DNA from: SHVO01 sp050250575 | GTDB taxonomy: Bacteria > Pseudomonadota > Alphaproteobacteria > Rhodospirillales > Rhodospirillaceae | Length of the DNA: 64,000 bases | Assembly (NCBI GenBank): GCA_050250575.1 | Contig: JBFWOJ010000001.1 | Span: 320,247-384,246 of the forward strand | Direction of reading: 5' to 3' | Shown: piece by piece, positions 1 through 8,499 of the stretch | How the letters are laid out: every line of letters begins with the position of its first letter | How positions within the stretch are numbered: the first letter of the stretch is position 1 | Notes under the pieces: generated by a model | What the model saw: the letters and a program-made list of their open reading frames with translations, nothing else | What the model was told of the DNA's origin: nothing | Databases searched by the model: none | Position numbers and translations under genes: made by a program

Positions 1-501
1 CCGATCGACCACGACACCGCCGACTTTCAACGTCCCGAGGCGGAGCGTTCCGTCGCCAAAGCCGAAAGCCAGATCCCGCCCATTGAGCGTTCGATTGAAG
101 GCCGTGACTTCTTTTCCGCCGAGTTCGAAGGCCGGCGCCTCCAGTTCGGTCCCCGTGGCAATGTGAAACGCATGGACCTTTCCGCTCTCATCGACGGAGG
201 TCGAAAGTACTTTGTATTCGTCGATGACCTCCATCAGCGCGCGGGGTCCCGGCGCGACTTTCACCGACGCCTGACCTTCGAGCGAGGCCCCTGTGAACAA
301 CGGGACGACGACCTGGGCGAGAAAAACCATGATGCCGAAAACAGCGAGGATCACGCCGAGGCCGCCGACGCGAATGATCCAGTCGGCAGCTTTATCGACA
401 ATGATGACAGGCCGCGCCGTGGTCATGGCGCGGCGGCGACGCGGCGGATTGACCGGCGCCCGCTCTTTCACTTCAGCGCCCGTTCCCTCAACGTCCGCCA
501 C
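1..501 (-). CDS. pstC: PstC-like phosphate ABC transporter permease, N-terminal part (cut by window edge)
   Basis: Seen: the frame is open for 167 codons from a GTG at 501 to the window edge. GGAG lies 5 nt upstream of the GTG. The product has a basic cytoplasmic N-terminus, one hydrophobic segment at about residues 45-65 (VGGLGVILAVFGIMVFLAQ), then a soluble, probably periplasmic stretch. This is the start expected of the large PstC type of many proteobacteria, where a WD40-like periplasmic region sits between the first helix and the permease domain. It would be an inner-membrane subunit of high-affinity phosphate import and lies directly downstream of pstS. The permease domain and EAA loop are outside the window, so the call rests on architecture and position. 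Confidence 0.72.
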   Translation of the reverse strand, partial: MADVEGTGAEVKERAPVNPPRRRRAMTTARPVIIVDKAADWIIRVGGLGVILAVFGIMVFLAQVVVPLFTGASLEGQASVKVAPGPRALMEVIDEYKVLSTSVDESGKVHAFHIATGTELEAPAFELGGKEVTAFNRTLNGRDLAFGFGDGTLRLGTLKVGGVVVDR

Positions 502-527
502 AGCAACTCCATACTCTAGAAAATGAC

Positions 528-551
528 GGTGCCGGCACTTCTGCCGGCACC
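528..551 (-). promoter_or_regulatory. Perfect 10-bp hairpin between pstS and the pstC-like gene
   Basis: GGTGCCGGCA (528-537) pairs perfectly with TGCCGGCACC (542-551) around a 4-nt loop. It lies between the pstS stop (574) and the next start (501). There is no long T tract after it on the minus strand, so it looks like a partial attenuator or mRNA-stabilising hairpin rather than a strong terminator. Such an element would let the binding protein be made in excess over the permease. This role is inferred. Confidence 0.6.
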
Positions 552-573
552 GCTCACCAAGCCACGTACGCCC

Positions 574-1545
574 TTAATGGGCGAGCTCAAGCTCTTTCAA
601 ATCTTCGGCAATCACCGGCGACGGGATCGGGTAATAGCCGTCCTTCACCACGCTCAGCTGGCCTTGTCTAGACAGGACGTACTTGATGAACTCGCCGCGC
701 AGCGGATCGAGTTTCGTACCCGGCTTTTTGTTCAGGTAGACATAGAGGAAACGCGTGATGGGATAGTCCCCGGCGTATGCGTTTTCCGCGGTCGCTTCGA
801 CGCAAGACCCGCCGTCGGCGGCCGAGAGCGGAACCGCCCTAACGTCGGCGGTCTTGTAGCCCACCCCCGAATAACCGATCGCAAATTTGTCGGATGCGAT
901 CGCCTGAACGACAGCGGAAGAACCGGGCTGTTCCTTGACGCTGTCCTTGAAGTCGCCGTTTGCAAGCGCGACTTCCTTGAAATACCCGTAGGTGCCCGAG
1001 GCGGAATTACGGCCGTACATAGAAACCGGCTGAGTGGCCCACTCGCCGGTCAAGCCGAGCTGCCCCCAGGTCTTGATGTCTTGCTTTGCCCCATGCTGGC
1101 GGCTCTTCGAGAAGATCGCGTCGACCTGGGCAAGACTGAGACACTTGATCGGGTTGTCCTTGTGAACGAACACGGCGAGCGAGTCGACCGCCACGCGCAT
1201 GCTGGAGGGTTTGTAGCCGTACTTTTTCTCGAAGTCGTCGATCTCGACGCTCTTCATCGGCCGCGACATCGGTCCGAACTGTGCAGTGCCGGAGATCAGC
1301 GCCGGCGGCGCGGTGCCGGAGCCCTTGCCTTCGATTTCGATGACGGCATTCGGGTATTCCTTGCCGAACCCCTCCTGCCACAAGGTCATGAGGTTGTTGA
1401 GCGAGTCAGAGCCGATCGACTTCAGGGTGCCTCCAACTCCCGCAACCTTCTTGTAGTCCTTCAGGCTGGGATCGACATCGACGGCCATAGCACTGGTCGC
1501 GGCACAGCCGGCGAAGACCAGGGCGGCGCAGAATTTTTTGAGCAT
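574..1545 (-). CDS. pstS: Phosphate ABC transporter substrate-binding protein PstS
   Basis: Periplasmic phosphate-binding protein of the Pst high-affinity uptake system. The frame stays open further upstream, but the ATG at 1545 is the credible start: GGAGA lies 5 nt ahead, and the resulting 323-residue protein begins with a clear Sec signal peptide (MLKKFCAALVFAGCAATSAMA). The mature part shows the family's phosphate-loop features: GVGGTLKSIGSDSLN near its start, then GSGTAPPALISGTAQFGPMSR, and GYSGVGY further on. It is preceded by a Pho box at 1617-1645 and followed by a hairpin and a PstC-like gene, so it is the first gene of a phosphate-starvation operon. Confidence 0.93.
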   Translation of the reverse strand: MLKKFCAALVFAGCAATSAMAVDVDPSLKDYKKVAGVGGTLKSIGSDSLNNLMTLWQEGFGKEYPNAVIEIEGKGSGTAPPALISGTAQFGPMSRPMKSVEIDDFEKKYGYKPSSMRVAVDSLAVFVHKDNPIKCLSLAQVDAIFSKSRQHGAKQDIKTWGQLGLTGEWATQPVSMYGRNSASGTYGYFKEVALANGDFKDSVKEQPGSSAVVQAIASDKFAIGYSGVGYKTADVRAVPLSAADGGSCVEATAENAYAGDYPITRFLYVYLNKKPGTKLDPLRGEFIKYVLSRQGQLSVVKDGYYPIPSPVIAEDLKELELAH

Positions 1546-1616
1546 AGATGTCTCCACTGAAGAGAGAGTGCGATTGCAAAAGCACGCCATCCATAGCGGG
1601 AGAAGGCTCACCTTTT

Positions 1617-1645
1617 TTGACAAATATGTGAAAGAATTATTACAG
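1617..1645 (-). promoter_or_regulatory. Pho box upstream of pstS (three repeats at 11-bp spacing)
   Basis: Read on the minus strand, three heptamers lie exactly 11 bp apart: CTGTAAT (1645-1639), CTTTCAC (1634-1628) and TTGTCAA (1623-1617). Each is separated by a 4-bp A/T spacer. The first two match the PhoB heptamer CTGTCAT/C at 6 of 7 positions. The box ends about 70 bp before the pstS start and points towards it. A possible -10 (GCTATG) follows. PhoB control is inferred from this pattern plus the target gene. Confidence 0.78.
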
Positions 1646-1658
1646 CCCCTGCGGGTAC

Positions 1659-2025
1659 TGTCCTAACGAGGTCACCTGGCACTTCATATTAGGACACAAG
1701 GGGTTATCTCGGCGGCTCACTTTCGCCGCATCGTATCCCCCGGACCGCCGGGCAGAAAAAGCAGGGCGATCACGACCAGCACGATGAGCCAGTGCCAGAT
1801 ACTCCCGAATCCACCACCTATCGCTTCCATTCCCAACCATACCCCTCACCGCTTGCTGGTGGCATCTCAAATCGAGAGTGGCGGTGCCGTGAACGGGTCG
1901 ATAGCGCGGCCGGGCGTTTGAATTGACCCCGCCTTCCTCGTCGCTGACTTTCTCGCGAACCACGGCCTGAAGCCGCTCGATAGCTGAACGAGGCGATTTA
2001 GGACACTCAGCCCCAAATCAGGACA
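1659..2025. repeat. TTAGGACA repeats around debris-like DNA
   Basis: TGTCCTAA (1659-1666) and its inverse TTAGGACA (1689-1696, again at 1998-2005) recur here, with a variant TCAGGACA at 2018-2025. The DNA between 1831 and 2093 holds no convincing gene: the two short minus-strand frames there give low-complexity arginine-rich products with no recognisable motif. The repeats could be ends of a decayed insertion sequence. I cannot name a family. Confidence 0.35.
1717..1830 (-). CDS. TatA-like membrane microprotein (37 aa)
   Basis: The frame encodes 37 residues: a glycine-rich start, then GSIWHWLIVLVVIALLF, and a short tail ending in RRK. The SIWHWLIVLVV core is the signature of the TatA/TatE transmembrane helix. 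The FG hinge and amphipathic helix of real TatA are missing and replaced by about a dozen residues (PGGPGDTM). GAGGGG lies about 10 nt upstream of the ATG, which is not ideal. It lies between the Pho box region and rpe, with no tat genes in view. It could be a functional microprotein or a truncated tatA relic. I favour a real small gene only moderately. Confidence 0.5.
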   Translation of the reverse strand: MEAIGGGFGSIWHWLIVLVVIALLFLPGGPGDTMRRK

Positions 2026-2093
2026 GCCCCCCTGCGCAGCACAAGCACCCACTGCGCGCAAGATTAAGCCATTGATTTAGCGGGCTTTTAAAT

Positions 2094-2735
2094 CTATCGG
2101 CGGAGCGCGGCGATGTTGCCGCGGTAGTCCTTGGTGCCAAAAACAGCCGTCCCGGCCACCAAAATGTCGGCGCCGGCGTCCTGGACATCGCGAGCGGTCG
2201 CCGGTGTGATGCCCCCGTCCACTTCGAGCTCGATCGGACGGCGGCCGATCATCTTGCGGATGCGGCGGATTTTCTCGAGCTGGCTCGGAATAAAGGACTG
2301 TCCGCCGAAGCCAGGGTTCACACTCATGACCAGGATCAGATCGAGGCGATCGAGCACGTATTCGACCACGTTCTCGGGCGTGGACGGGTTGAGCGACACG
2401 CCCGCCTTCTTGCCCAGCGATCGAATAAGCTGAAGCGAGCGATCGAGATGCGCCCCGGCTTCGGCATGGACCGTGATGATGTCCGATCCCGCTTCCGCGA
2501 ACGCCGCAATGAAAGGATCCACGGGCTGGATCATGAGATGGACGTCCAGCACTTTCTTGGTGTGCGGGCGGAGGGATTTCACGACGACGGGACCGATCGT
2601 CAGATTCGGCACAAAGTGCCCATCCATGACATCGACATGGATATAGTCGGCGCCGGCCTCATCAATCGCACGAACTTCCTCGCCTAAGCGGGCAAAATCG
2701 GCGGAGAGAATGCTGGGCGCTACCTTTACCGGCAT
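2094..2735 (-). CDS. rpe: Ribulose-phosphate 3-epimerase
   Basis: Interconverts D-ribulose 5-phosphate and D-xylulose 5-phosphate in the pentose phosphate pathway. The 213-residue TIM barrel has the expected motifs in order: APSILSADF (residues 6-14), HVDVMDGHFVPN with metal-binding His and Asp, DVHLMI, VMSVNPGFGGQ and LEVDGGI near the C-terminus. Its length is normal for the family. It starts 8 bp after the transketolase stop and is almost certainly co-transcribed with it, which groups two consecutive non-oxidative pentose phosphate steps. Confidence 0.97.
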   Translation of the reverse strand: MPVKVAPSILSADFARLGEEVRAIDEAGADYIHVDVMDGHFVPNLTIGPVVVKSLRPHTKKVLDVHLMIQPVDPFIAAFAEAGSDIITVHAEAGAHLDRSLQLIRSLGKKAGVSLNPSTPENVVEYVLDRLDLILVMSVNPGFGGQSFIPSQLEKIRRIRKMIGRRPIELEVDGGITPATARDVQDAGADILVAGTAVFGTKDYRGNIAALRR

Positions 2736-2743
2736 GCAGTCCT

Positions 2744-4738
2744 CTAAAGTCGTTGCTTCGCGGCGGCGACGATAGCCTCAGACGTGATCCCGAAGTGTTT
2801 GTACAAATCGGGCGCCGGGGCAGAGGCGCCGAAGCTCTGCATTCCGATCACCGCCCCGGACGGACCAACATAGCGCTCCCAACCGAAAGTGCCTGCCGCC
2901 TCGATCGCGATTCTGACAGTCCCCTCACCCAAGACTTGCGCACGGTACGCGGCGGGCTGCGCATCGAAAAATTCCCACGACGGCATGGAAACGACGGCGG
3001 CGGCAATACCCTCCGCCTTCAGCTTCGCGCGCGCATCCATCGCGATGCTGACTTCCGAGCCCGTTGCAATGATCGTCACCTGCCGCTTGCCGTCGGCTTC
3101 CGCAAGGATATAGCCGCCTTTGGCGCACAGATTTTCGTCGGTGTGCTCCGTGCGCAGGGTCGGGACGCCCTGACGGGTCAACGCCAGGATCGAGGGTTTC
3201 TGGACGGCAACGGCGAGCGCCCAGCACTCCGCGGTCTCAACCGTGTCGCACGGGCGCATGACGAGTAGATTGGGGATCGCGCGCAAACTCGCGAGGTGCT
3301 CGACCGGCTGATGCGTGGGACCATCTTCCCCAAGACCGATCGAATCGTGGGTCATCACGTAGATCACACGCTGACTCATCAGTGCCGAGAGACGTATGGA
3401 TGGACGGCAGTAGTCCGTAAACACCAAGAAGGTGCCGCCGAAGGGGATGATGCCGCCGTGGAGCGCGAGGCCATTCATAGCGGCCGCCATGCCGTGCTCG
3501 CGCACACCGTAGTAAACGTAGCGACCGCTGAAGTCCGAGGCCGAGATCGGCCCCATACCGGCGGCCTTGGTATTGTTCGAACCGGTAAGATCGGCCGACC
3601 CGCCGATCAATTCCGGGATCGCCTTCGTAAGGGCGTCCAGCACCGTCTGCGATGATTGGCGCGTCGCCACCTTCGGCTTATCAGCCGCGGCCTTCTTCTT
3701 CACCTCGTTGACGGCCTGCATCCAGCCTTCCGGCAGCTTGCCGGACATCAGGCGTTCGAACTCCCGCTTTTTCGCAGGATCCAAAGCATCGACCCGCTTT
3801 CGCCACGCACCGGCTGCAGCCGCGCCCTTCGCACCGGCCGCGCGCCACGCCGCAAGCACATCCCCCGGCACGACGAACGCTTCGTGCGCCCACGACAGCT
3901 TTTCGCGCGTCCCTTTGATCTCCACGTCCCCCAGCGGCGAGCCATGCGTTTTCGCCGTTCCTGCGAGCGTGGGCGCGCCGTAGCCGATCGTCGTCTTGCA
4001 CGCGATCATCGCCGGCCGATCGCTCTTCTGCGCGGCCGCGAGCGCCGCGGCGATCGCTTCCGGATCGTGGCCGTTGACGGCCCACGTATTCCATCCCGAC
4101 GCTTCGAAGCGCTTGCGCTGGTCGTCGGAAACAGTGAGGCTCGTGGGCCCATCGATGCTGATGCTGTTGTCGTCGAAAAGAACGATGAGCTTGTTCAGCT
4201 TGAGATGGCCCGCCAGCGAGATCGCTTCGTGACTGATGCCTTCCATCAAACAGCCGTCACCGGCGATCACGTAGGTGTAGTGATCGACGACATCATTGCC
4301 GAAGCGCACCGCGAGCAGGCGTTCGGCGAGCGCCATGCCGACCGCATTGGCGAGGCCTTGGCCGAGCGGACCCGTGGTGGTTTCCGCGGCCGACGCGTGC
4401 CCAAATTCGGGATGACCGGCCGTGATCGCGCCGAGCTGACGGAAGTTCTTGATCTCCTCGATCGTCATGTCGGCATAGCCGGTGAGGTACATCAGGCTGT
4501 ACAGCAGCATCGAACCGTGACCGGCCGACAGCACGAAACGATCGCGGTCCGGCCAGCGCGGCTGAGCGGCGTCAAACTTCAAAAACCTGGTGAACAGCAC
4601 CGTCGCCACATCAGCCATCCCCATGGGCATTCCGGGGTGGCCGCTGGCCGCCTTCTGCACGGCATCACAGGACAGGAACCGAATCGCATGCGCCATCGAA
4701 TCGTGGCTGACGGCGGCGGAAGTCGGGGCGTCCTTCAT
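2744..4738 (-). CDS. tkt: Transketolase
   Basis: Thiamine-diphosphate enzyme that moves two-carbon ketol units between sugar phosphates in the pentose phosphate pathway. The 664 residues match the usual full length. Visible motifs are SGHPGMPMGMADV in the N-terminal cofactor domain, GHPEFGH, GPLGQGLANAVGMA, the ThDP-binding GDGCLMEGISHEA followed by an Asn-containing strand, and in the middle domain YYGVREHGMAAAMNG with the catalytic Glu. It is the first gene of a tkt-rpe pair. The 135 bp upstream contain a palindrome (4832-4856) but no clear promoter. Confidence 0.97.
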   Translation of the reverse strand: MKDAPTSAAVSHDSMAHAIRFLSCDAVQKAASGHPGMPMGMADVATVLFTRFLKFDAAQPRWPDRDRFVLSAGHGSMLLYSLMYLTGYADMTIEEIKNFRQLGAITAGHPEFGHASAAETTTGPLGQGLANAVGMALAERLLAVRFGNDVVDHYTYVIAGDGCLMEGISHEAISLAGHLKLNKLIVLFDDNSISIDGPTSLTVSDDQRKRFEASGWNTWAVNGHDPEAIAAALAAAQKSDRPAMIACKTTIGYGAPTLAGTAKTHGSPLGDVEIKGTREKLSWAHEAFVVPGDVLAAWRAAGAKGAAAAGAWRKRVDALDPAKKREFERLMSGKLPEGWMQAVNEVKKKAAADKPKVATRQSSQTVLDALTKAIPELIGGSADLTGSNNTKAAGMGPISASDFSGRYVYYGVREHGMAAAMNGLALHGGIIPFGGTFLVFTDYCRPSIRLSALMSQRVIYVMTHDSIGLGEDGPTHQPVEHLASLRAIPNLLVMRPCDTVETAECWALAVAVQKPSILALTRQGVPTLRTEHTDENLCAKGGYILAEADGKRQVTIIATGSEVSIAMDARAKLKAEGIAAAVVSMPSWEFFDAQPAAYRAQVLGEGTVRIAIEAAGTFGWERYVGPSGAVIGMQSFGASAPAPDLYKHFGITSEAIVAAAKQRL

Positions 4739-4831
4739 TGAATTTCTTTACTTTTCAAAAGGTTATTCACAGGCGCCACAACGCGCATGTTGCACGCTTG
4801 TGAAGGACCGAAGGGGAGTTTGCAAGGGCGA

Positions 4832-4856
4832 TTTCCACCGGTCCGGGACCGGGAAA
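4832..4856. repeat. Palindrome between the GGDEF gene and tkt
   Basis: CCGGTCC (4838-4844), a single G, then GGACCGG (4846-4852) form a perfect palindrome, extended outwards by TTTC and GAAA. It follows the stop of the minus-strand diguanylate cyclase gene (4874) and precedes tkt. The centre leaves no loop and no T tract follows, so it is either a weak terminator-like hairpin or a protein-binding site for tkt. I cannot choose between these. Confidence 0.4.
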
Positions 4857-4873
4857 TATCGGGGTTCCCAGGA

Positions 4874-6349
4874 CTAAAGGCCGCGCTCTTGAACCTTCAC
4901 ACTCGCCTCGAGCTCCGGCCGGTAAAGCTGATAGTTCGCCTTGCCCTGGCGCTTGGCGAAGTACATCGCGACATCGGCATTGTGCAGAAGCTGACCGGCC
5001 GTGGCAGCCTGCGCGGGCAAGAGCGAGATCCCGATCGAGGCTGAAATCCGGCCCTCGCGGCCACTCAGGTCGAACGGCTCGGTCAAGGACTTGATGATAC
5101 GGGAGGCGACTATGGCGGCAGCGTCGAAGTTGTCGATCAGCGGCATGATCACCGTGAACTCGTCTCCGCCGAGGCGGGCCACCGTGTCCGCCTCACGGAC
5201 ACATTTCTCGAGACGGCGGGCTGTGGACTTAAGAAGCATATCGCCGGCATCGTGTCCCATCGTGTCGTTGATGGCCTTGAAGCCGTCGAGGTCGATGAAC
5301 ATCAGCCCAACACTGGTCTTGGCGCGTTTGCCTTCGAGCACACGCCGCGTGAGGCGGTCCATGAACAGTGTGCGATTGGGAAGGCCGGTGAGCTGATCGT
5401 AATTGGCCTGGTAGATGATCTTTTCCTCGTCGAGCTTGCGCTGCGTAACGTCCGAGACGATGGCGATATATTGCTGGACGACGCCGGCGGCGTCGCGCAC
5501 CGCCGAGACCGATATGCGCGCGGCATAGCGCCGGCCGTTCTTGCTCTTGCACCATTGTTCCCATTGCGCGTCTTCGGCGCCGTCCTCGAAGGGCATGATG
5601 CCGTCGTTCGCTTGAGCACCGGCATTGAGCACCGCGGCCAATGGCTTCCCGACGATTTCAGATTCTTCAAGATTCGTGAGCCGCCGGTAAGCCGGATTGC
5701 ACTTCGTCACACGGCCCTTGGCGTCGGCCGCGATCAGGCCTTCCGGACTGTAATGGAACACCGCTCCCGCGAGGCGCAGTTCGGCTTCGGCCCTGCGCCT
5801 CTCGGTGACATCGCGAAAAGTAATGACATGCCCGGCGACGTCGCGCCCGCTGCGGACAGGAGCGACGGCGTAGACCGCCTCGAAACTCTCGCCGTCGCTG
5901 CGCGCAAGATGAGCGTCGCGTTCGAGGTAATAAGGACCACTGCGGATCTGCGCCATCAGCGGCAACGGTTGACCCGCGTTGAGGTGGCCCGCGCCAAAAA
6001 TGAACAGCCGTTCGACGTTGACGCCAGCCATTGCGCCGGCGGTACGATTCAAGATGTCGCCGGCCGCGGCATTGGCGAAAGTGACCTTGCCATCCGCATC
6101 CGCGACGATGATCCCGTTGGATGCGGCGTCGAGGATTTGGGCGGTCATCGCCGTGTGGGCAGGGCCGCCGGTCACCGCCGGGCTGCCCGAGCCCTCCGGG
6201 CTTGGATCCTTTCGGTCAGGCTTTGCCGCACCCCGCGTTGGATCTTTCCCGGCGGGTCCGGCCTTTAGAGCGTCATCCAGCCCCTTAGGCATAGTCCCAG
6301 CCGTGGCTTTCGCGCGCTCTCTCGCCCCCGCTTTACGCTTAGTCGGCAT
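4874..6349 (-). CDS. PAS-PAS-GGDEF diguanylate cyclase
   Basis: Predicted to make cyclic di-GMP from two GTP. Order in the 491 residues: a low-complexity basic and proline-rich N-terminus (1-65); PAS 1 (about 68-185, with DAASNGIIVADADGKVTFAN and a VTFRDVTERRRAEAEL exit); PAS 2 (about 195-310, ending in IVSDVTQRKLDEEK); and a GGDEF domain (about 320-480). The active-site motif is intact as RLGGDEF. An inhibitory I-site READ lies exactly five residues before it, so product inhibition is expected. There is no transmembrane segment, so it is a cytosolic sensor with an unknown ligand. No EAL domain follows. Confidence 0.93.
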   Translation of the reverse strand: MPTKRKAGARERAKATAGTMPKGLDDALKAGPAGKDPTRGAAKPDRKDPSPEGSGSPAVTGGPAHTAMTAQILDAASNGIIVADADGKVTFANAAAGDILNRTAGAMAGVNVERLFIFGAGHLNAGQPLPLMAQIRSGPYYLERDAHLARSDGESFEAVYAVAPVRSGRDVAGHVITFRDVTERRRAEAELRLAGAVFHYSPEGLIAADAKGRVTKCNPAYRRLTNLEESEIVGKPLAAVLNAGAQANDGIMPFEDGAEDAQWEQWCKSKNGRRYAARISVSAVRDAAGVVQQYIAIVSDVTQRKLDEEKIIYQANYDQLTGLPNRTLFMDRLTRRVLEGKRAKTSVGLMFIDLDGFKAINDTMGHDAGDMLLKSTARRLEKCVREADTVARLGGDEFTVIMPLIDNFDAAAIVASRIIKSLTEPFDLSGREGRISASIGISLLPAQAATAGQLLHNADVAMYFAKRQGKANYQLYRPELEASVKVQERGL

Positions 6350-6564
6350 TCGCTTCTAGGTTACCACAGGGATAGGACACGCTTGCTGCGAAAGGGCAAA
6401 TAACCCAGGGTTGACAATGACTTGCCCGCTCCTGGGCAGTTTATACGCGCGCCAGCAAAAAGGATAGCGGGCCCGAAAGCTCACCCCCCCTGTCACGGAT
6501 TAGACTTCCCAAGAAATGGTTTCGGGTCTATATTTTCCCGGGATAGTCGATTCCGAGGGTGGCC

Positions 6565-6750
6565 ATGGCAGACCCGAGATATCAGCCGGACGTAAGCGAA
6601 CTGGCGGAAGAACTCAGACGAAAGCACGGCAGTGACGCGCTGGAAGTCGCGTTCGCGACCGCGCGCAGACACATGCAAGCCGCAGCGTGGAAACACTGCA
6701 CCATGTGGCTGCAAGTCGTAAATCGGCTCAACGCGACCCACGCCAGCTGA
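6565..6750 (+). CDS. Small conserved hypothetical protein (61 aa)
   Basis: I do not recognise a named family. The start is the ATG at 6565, with GAGGG 6 nt upstream; a GTG two codons earlier is less well placed. The product is soluble and mostly helical, with an acidic N-terminal half (VSELAEELRRKHGSDALEVAF) and one Cys (KHCTMW). It has the amphipathic look of a small interaction or regulatory protein. Its stop abuts the stop of the convergent msrQ gene. The upstream region 6350-6564 holds no other gene. Confidence 0.7.
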   Translation: MADPRYQPDVSELAEELRRKHGSDALEVAFATARRHMQAAAWKHCTMWLQVVNRLNATHAS

Positions 6751-7362
6751 TCACTTCGATCTCCTGACGATCCGGATGGCGAAAAGCGCCGCCAGGATGA
6801 GCGCATAGATGAGCGGCTCGAGAAAGCCCGCCCGCACCATCATGTAGAAGTGGATCACGCCGGCGATGGCCGCCGGATACACCAGCATGTGCAGGCGGCG
6901 CCAGCGACGGCCGCCCAGTCGCTTCGCCATGCGGTCGGTAGAAGTGGCAGCGAGCGCGATCAGGATCACAAGAGCGAACATTCCGACAGTGATGTAGTTC
7001 CGCTTGATGATTTCCTGCACCAGAAGCGGCATGTCGAAAAACAGATCGAGCCCGACGTAGCCCATCACATGCAGGACGACATAGAAGAACGCGAACAAGC
7101 CGAGCATGCGCCGTAGCCGCGCAATCCCGGCCCATCCCGTCAGCAGTCGCACCGGCGTGACGGCAAGTGCGATCAAAAGGAACCTCAGCGCCCAATCGCC
7201 GAAATAACGCGTGGTCGCTTCGATCGGATTGGCGCCGAGCTGGCCGGCGGCGGCGCGCCACGCCCACCAGGCGAAGGGCAATAATGAAAGAGCGAACGCC
7301 GCCGGCTTGAGCCACCGGCGCAAAAATCCATCGAACGTGCGCGAAACGCCGGCCTCAGCCAT
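6751..7362 (-). CDS. msrQ: MsrQ, haem-binding membrane subunit of the MsrPQ methionine sulfoxide reductase
   Basis: Inner-membrane b-type haem protein that passes electrons from the quinone pool to periplasmic MsrP. About six hydrophobic helices are visible, with histidines in FFYVVLHVMGY, RRLHMLVYPAAI and VIHFYMMVRAG as likely haem ligands. The C-terminus is short and basic. I start it at the ATG at 7362, giving 203 residues. A TTG at 7386 overlapping the msrP stop would add eight residues and imply translational coupling. It directly follows msrP, the standard order. Confidence 0.93.
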   Translation of the reverse strand: MAEAGVSRTFDGFLRRWLKPAAFALSLLPFAWWAWRAAAGQLGANPIEATTRYFGDWALRFLLIALAVTPVRLLTGWAGIARLRRMLGLFAFFYVVLHVMGYVGLDLFFDMPLLVQEIIKRNYITVGMFALVILIALAATSTDRMAKRLGGRRWRRLHMLVYPAAIAGVIHFYMMVRAGFLEPLIYALILAALFAIRIVRRSK

Positions 7363-7382
7363 GCGATGATGTGCGCCGGCGC

Positions 7383-8360
7383 TCAATAGAGCCGGGAGAG
7401 GTTCATGCCTTTGTAGAGGTGCGCAACTTCTTCTTCATAACCGTTGAACATCAGCGTGGGACGGCGCCGGAAGTCGCCGATGCGCCGTTCGCTGGCCTGT
7501 GACCAGCGCGGGTGATCGACGTTGGGATTGACGTTGGCGTAGAAACCATACTCTGTGGAGTTCATCACTTTCCACGTGTTCTGCGGCTGATCTTCGACGA
7601 AGCTGATACGCACGATGGATTTCACACCTTTGAACCCGTACTTCCACGGCACAACCAGGCGCAATGGAGCGCCGCTCTGGCCGAGGAGCGGCTGGCCATA
7701 AAGACCGATGGCGAGAATGGCGAGCGGGTTCATCGCCTCGTCCATGCGTAAACCTTCAATATAGGGCCAGGGAAGGTTGGCCGAGCGCTGGCCGCGCATC
7801 TCGGTTGGCCGGACGACGGTCTCGAAACGGACGAATTTCGCGCTGCCTTGCGGTTCAAACCGCTTGATCACTTCAGCGAGCGAGATCCCGACCCAGGGAA
7901 TGACCATCGACCATGCTTCGACGCAGCGCATGCGATAGACGCGCTCTTCGACCGCGTGCGGCTTGATGAAGTCATTGAAGTCGACCGTGCCAGGCTTGGC
8001 GCATAACCCATCGACCTTCACCGTCCAGGGCAGCGGCTTGAAGTTGTGGGCATGCTCGGCAGGATCGCCCTTGTCGAGCCCGAACTCATAGAAGTTGTTG
8101 TAGTTCGTAATGTCCTCGAACGACGTCGGCGCGTCCTTGCCGCCGAGCTTGGCATAGCCCTTCTTGAGGTCGGCAAACTTGCCGCCCGCCGCGGGCAGAA
8201 CGGCGCCCTGCGCTTCGGTAAAGCCGAACCGCGTACCGAGGGCAAGGCTGCCGGCAACGAGGCCGGTGCCCGCGATGAGCTCACGGCGATTGAGATAGAC
8301 GCTTTCCGGCGTAATTTCGCGGGACGGGACGTCCGATGCCTTGCGGCGGCGGATCAGCAT
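7383..8360 (-). CDS. msrP: MsrP, periplasmic molybdopterin methionine sulfoxide reductase
   Basis: Catalytic subunit that repairs oxidised methionines in envelope proteins using Mo-molybdopterin. The start is the ATG at 8360, with AGGTGA just upstream; the longer open frame upstream is arginine-rich and noncoding in character. The 325-residue protein carries a twin-arginine signal (NRRELIAGTG, Arg25-Arg26). The Mo-ligand Cys146 lies in RMRCVEAWSM. The family motifs GQSGAPLRLVVPWKYGFKG and the ending HLYKGMNLSRLY are also present. The signal means export by the Tat system. Confidence 0.96.
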   Translation of the reverse strand: MLIRRRKASDVPSREITPESVYLNRRELIAGTGLVAGSLALGTRFGFTEAQGAVLPAAGGKFADLKKGYAKLGGKDAPTSFEDITNYNNFYEFGLDKGDPAEHAHNFKPLPWTVKVDGLCAKPGTVDFNDFIKPHAVEERVYRMRCVEAWSMVIPWVGISLAEVIKRFEPQGSAKFVRFETVVRPTEMRGQRSANLPWPYIEGLRMDEAMNPLAILAIGLYGQPLLGQSGAPLRLVVPWKYGFKGVKSIVRISFVEDQPQNTWKVMNSTEYGFYANVNPNVDHPRWSQASERRIGDFRRRPTLMFNGYEEEVAHLYKGMNLSRLY

Positions 8361-8434
8361 GGGGTCACCTCGTGACAGGTGGGGCGGGCTCGCACCCGCG
8401 CATATTGGCGGGGTATTATATCGTGCCTGCCGGC

Positions 8435-8471
8435 GAAAAGAAAAAGCGCCGGACCTTGGGGGCCCGGCGCT
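8435..8471 (-). terminator. Intrinsic terminator of the tonB-exbBD-TPR operon
   Basis: On the minus strand AGCGCCGG (8471-8464) pairs with CCGGCGCT (8452-8445) around an 11-nt loop, followed immediately by TTTTTCTTTTC. It lies 28 bp after the stop of the TPR gene. This is a textbook rho-independent terminator. Confidence 0.9.
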
Positions 8472-8499
8472 CTCGTTTTCTTGAAGCAAACCTAAGTGA

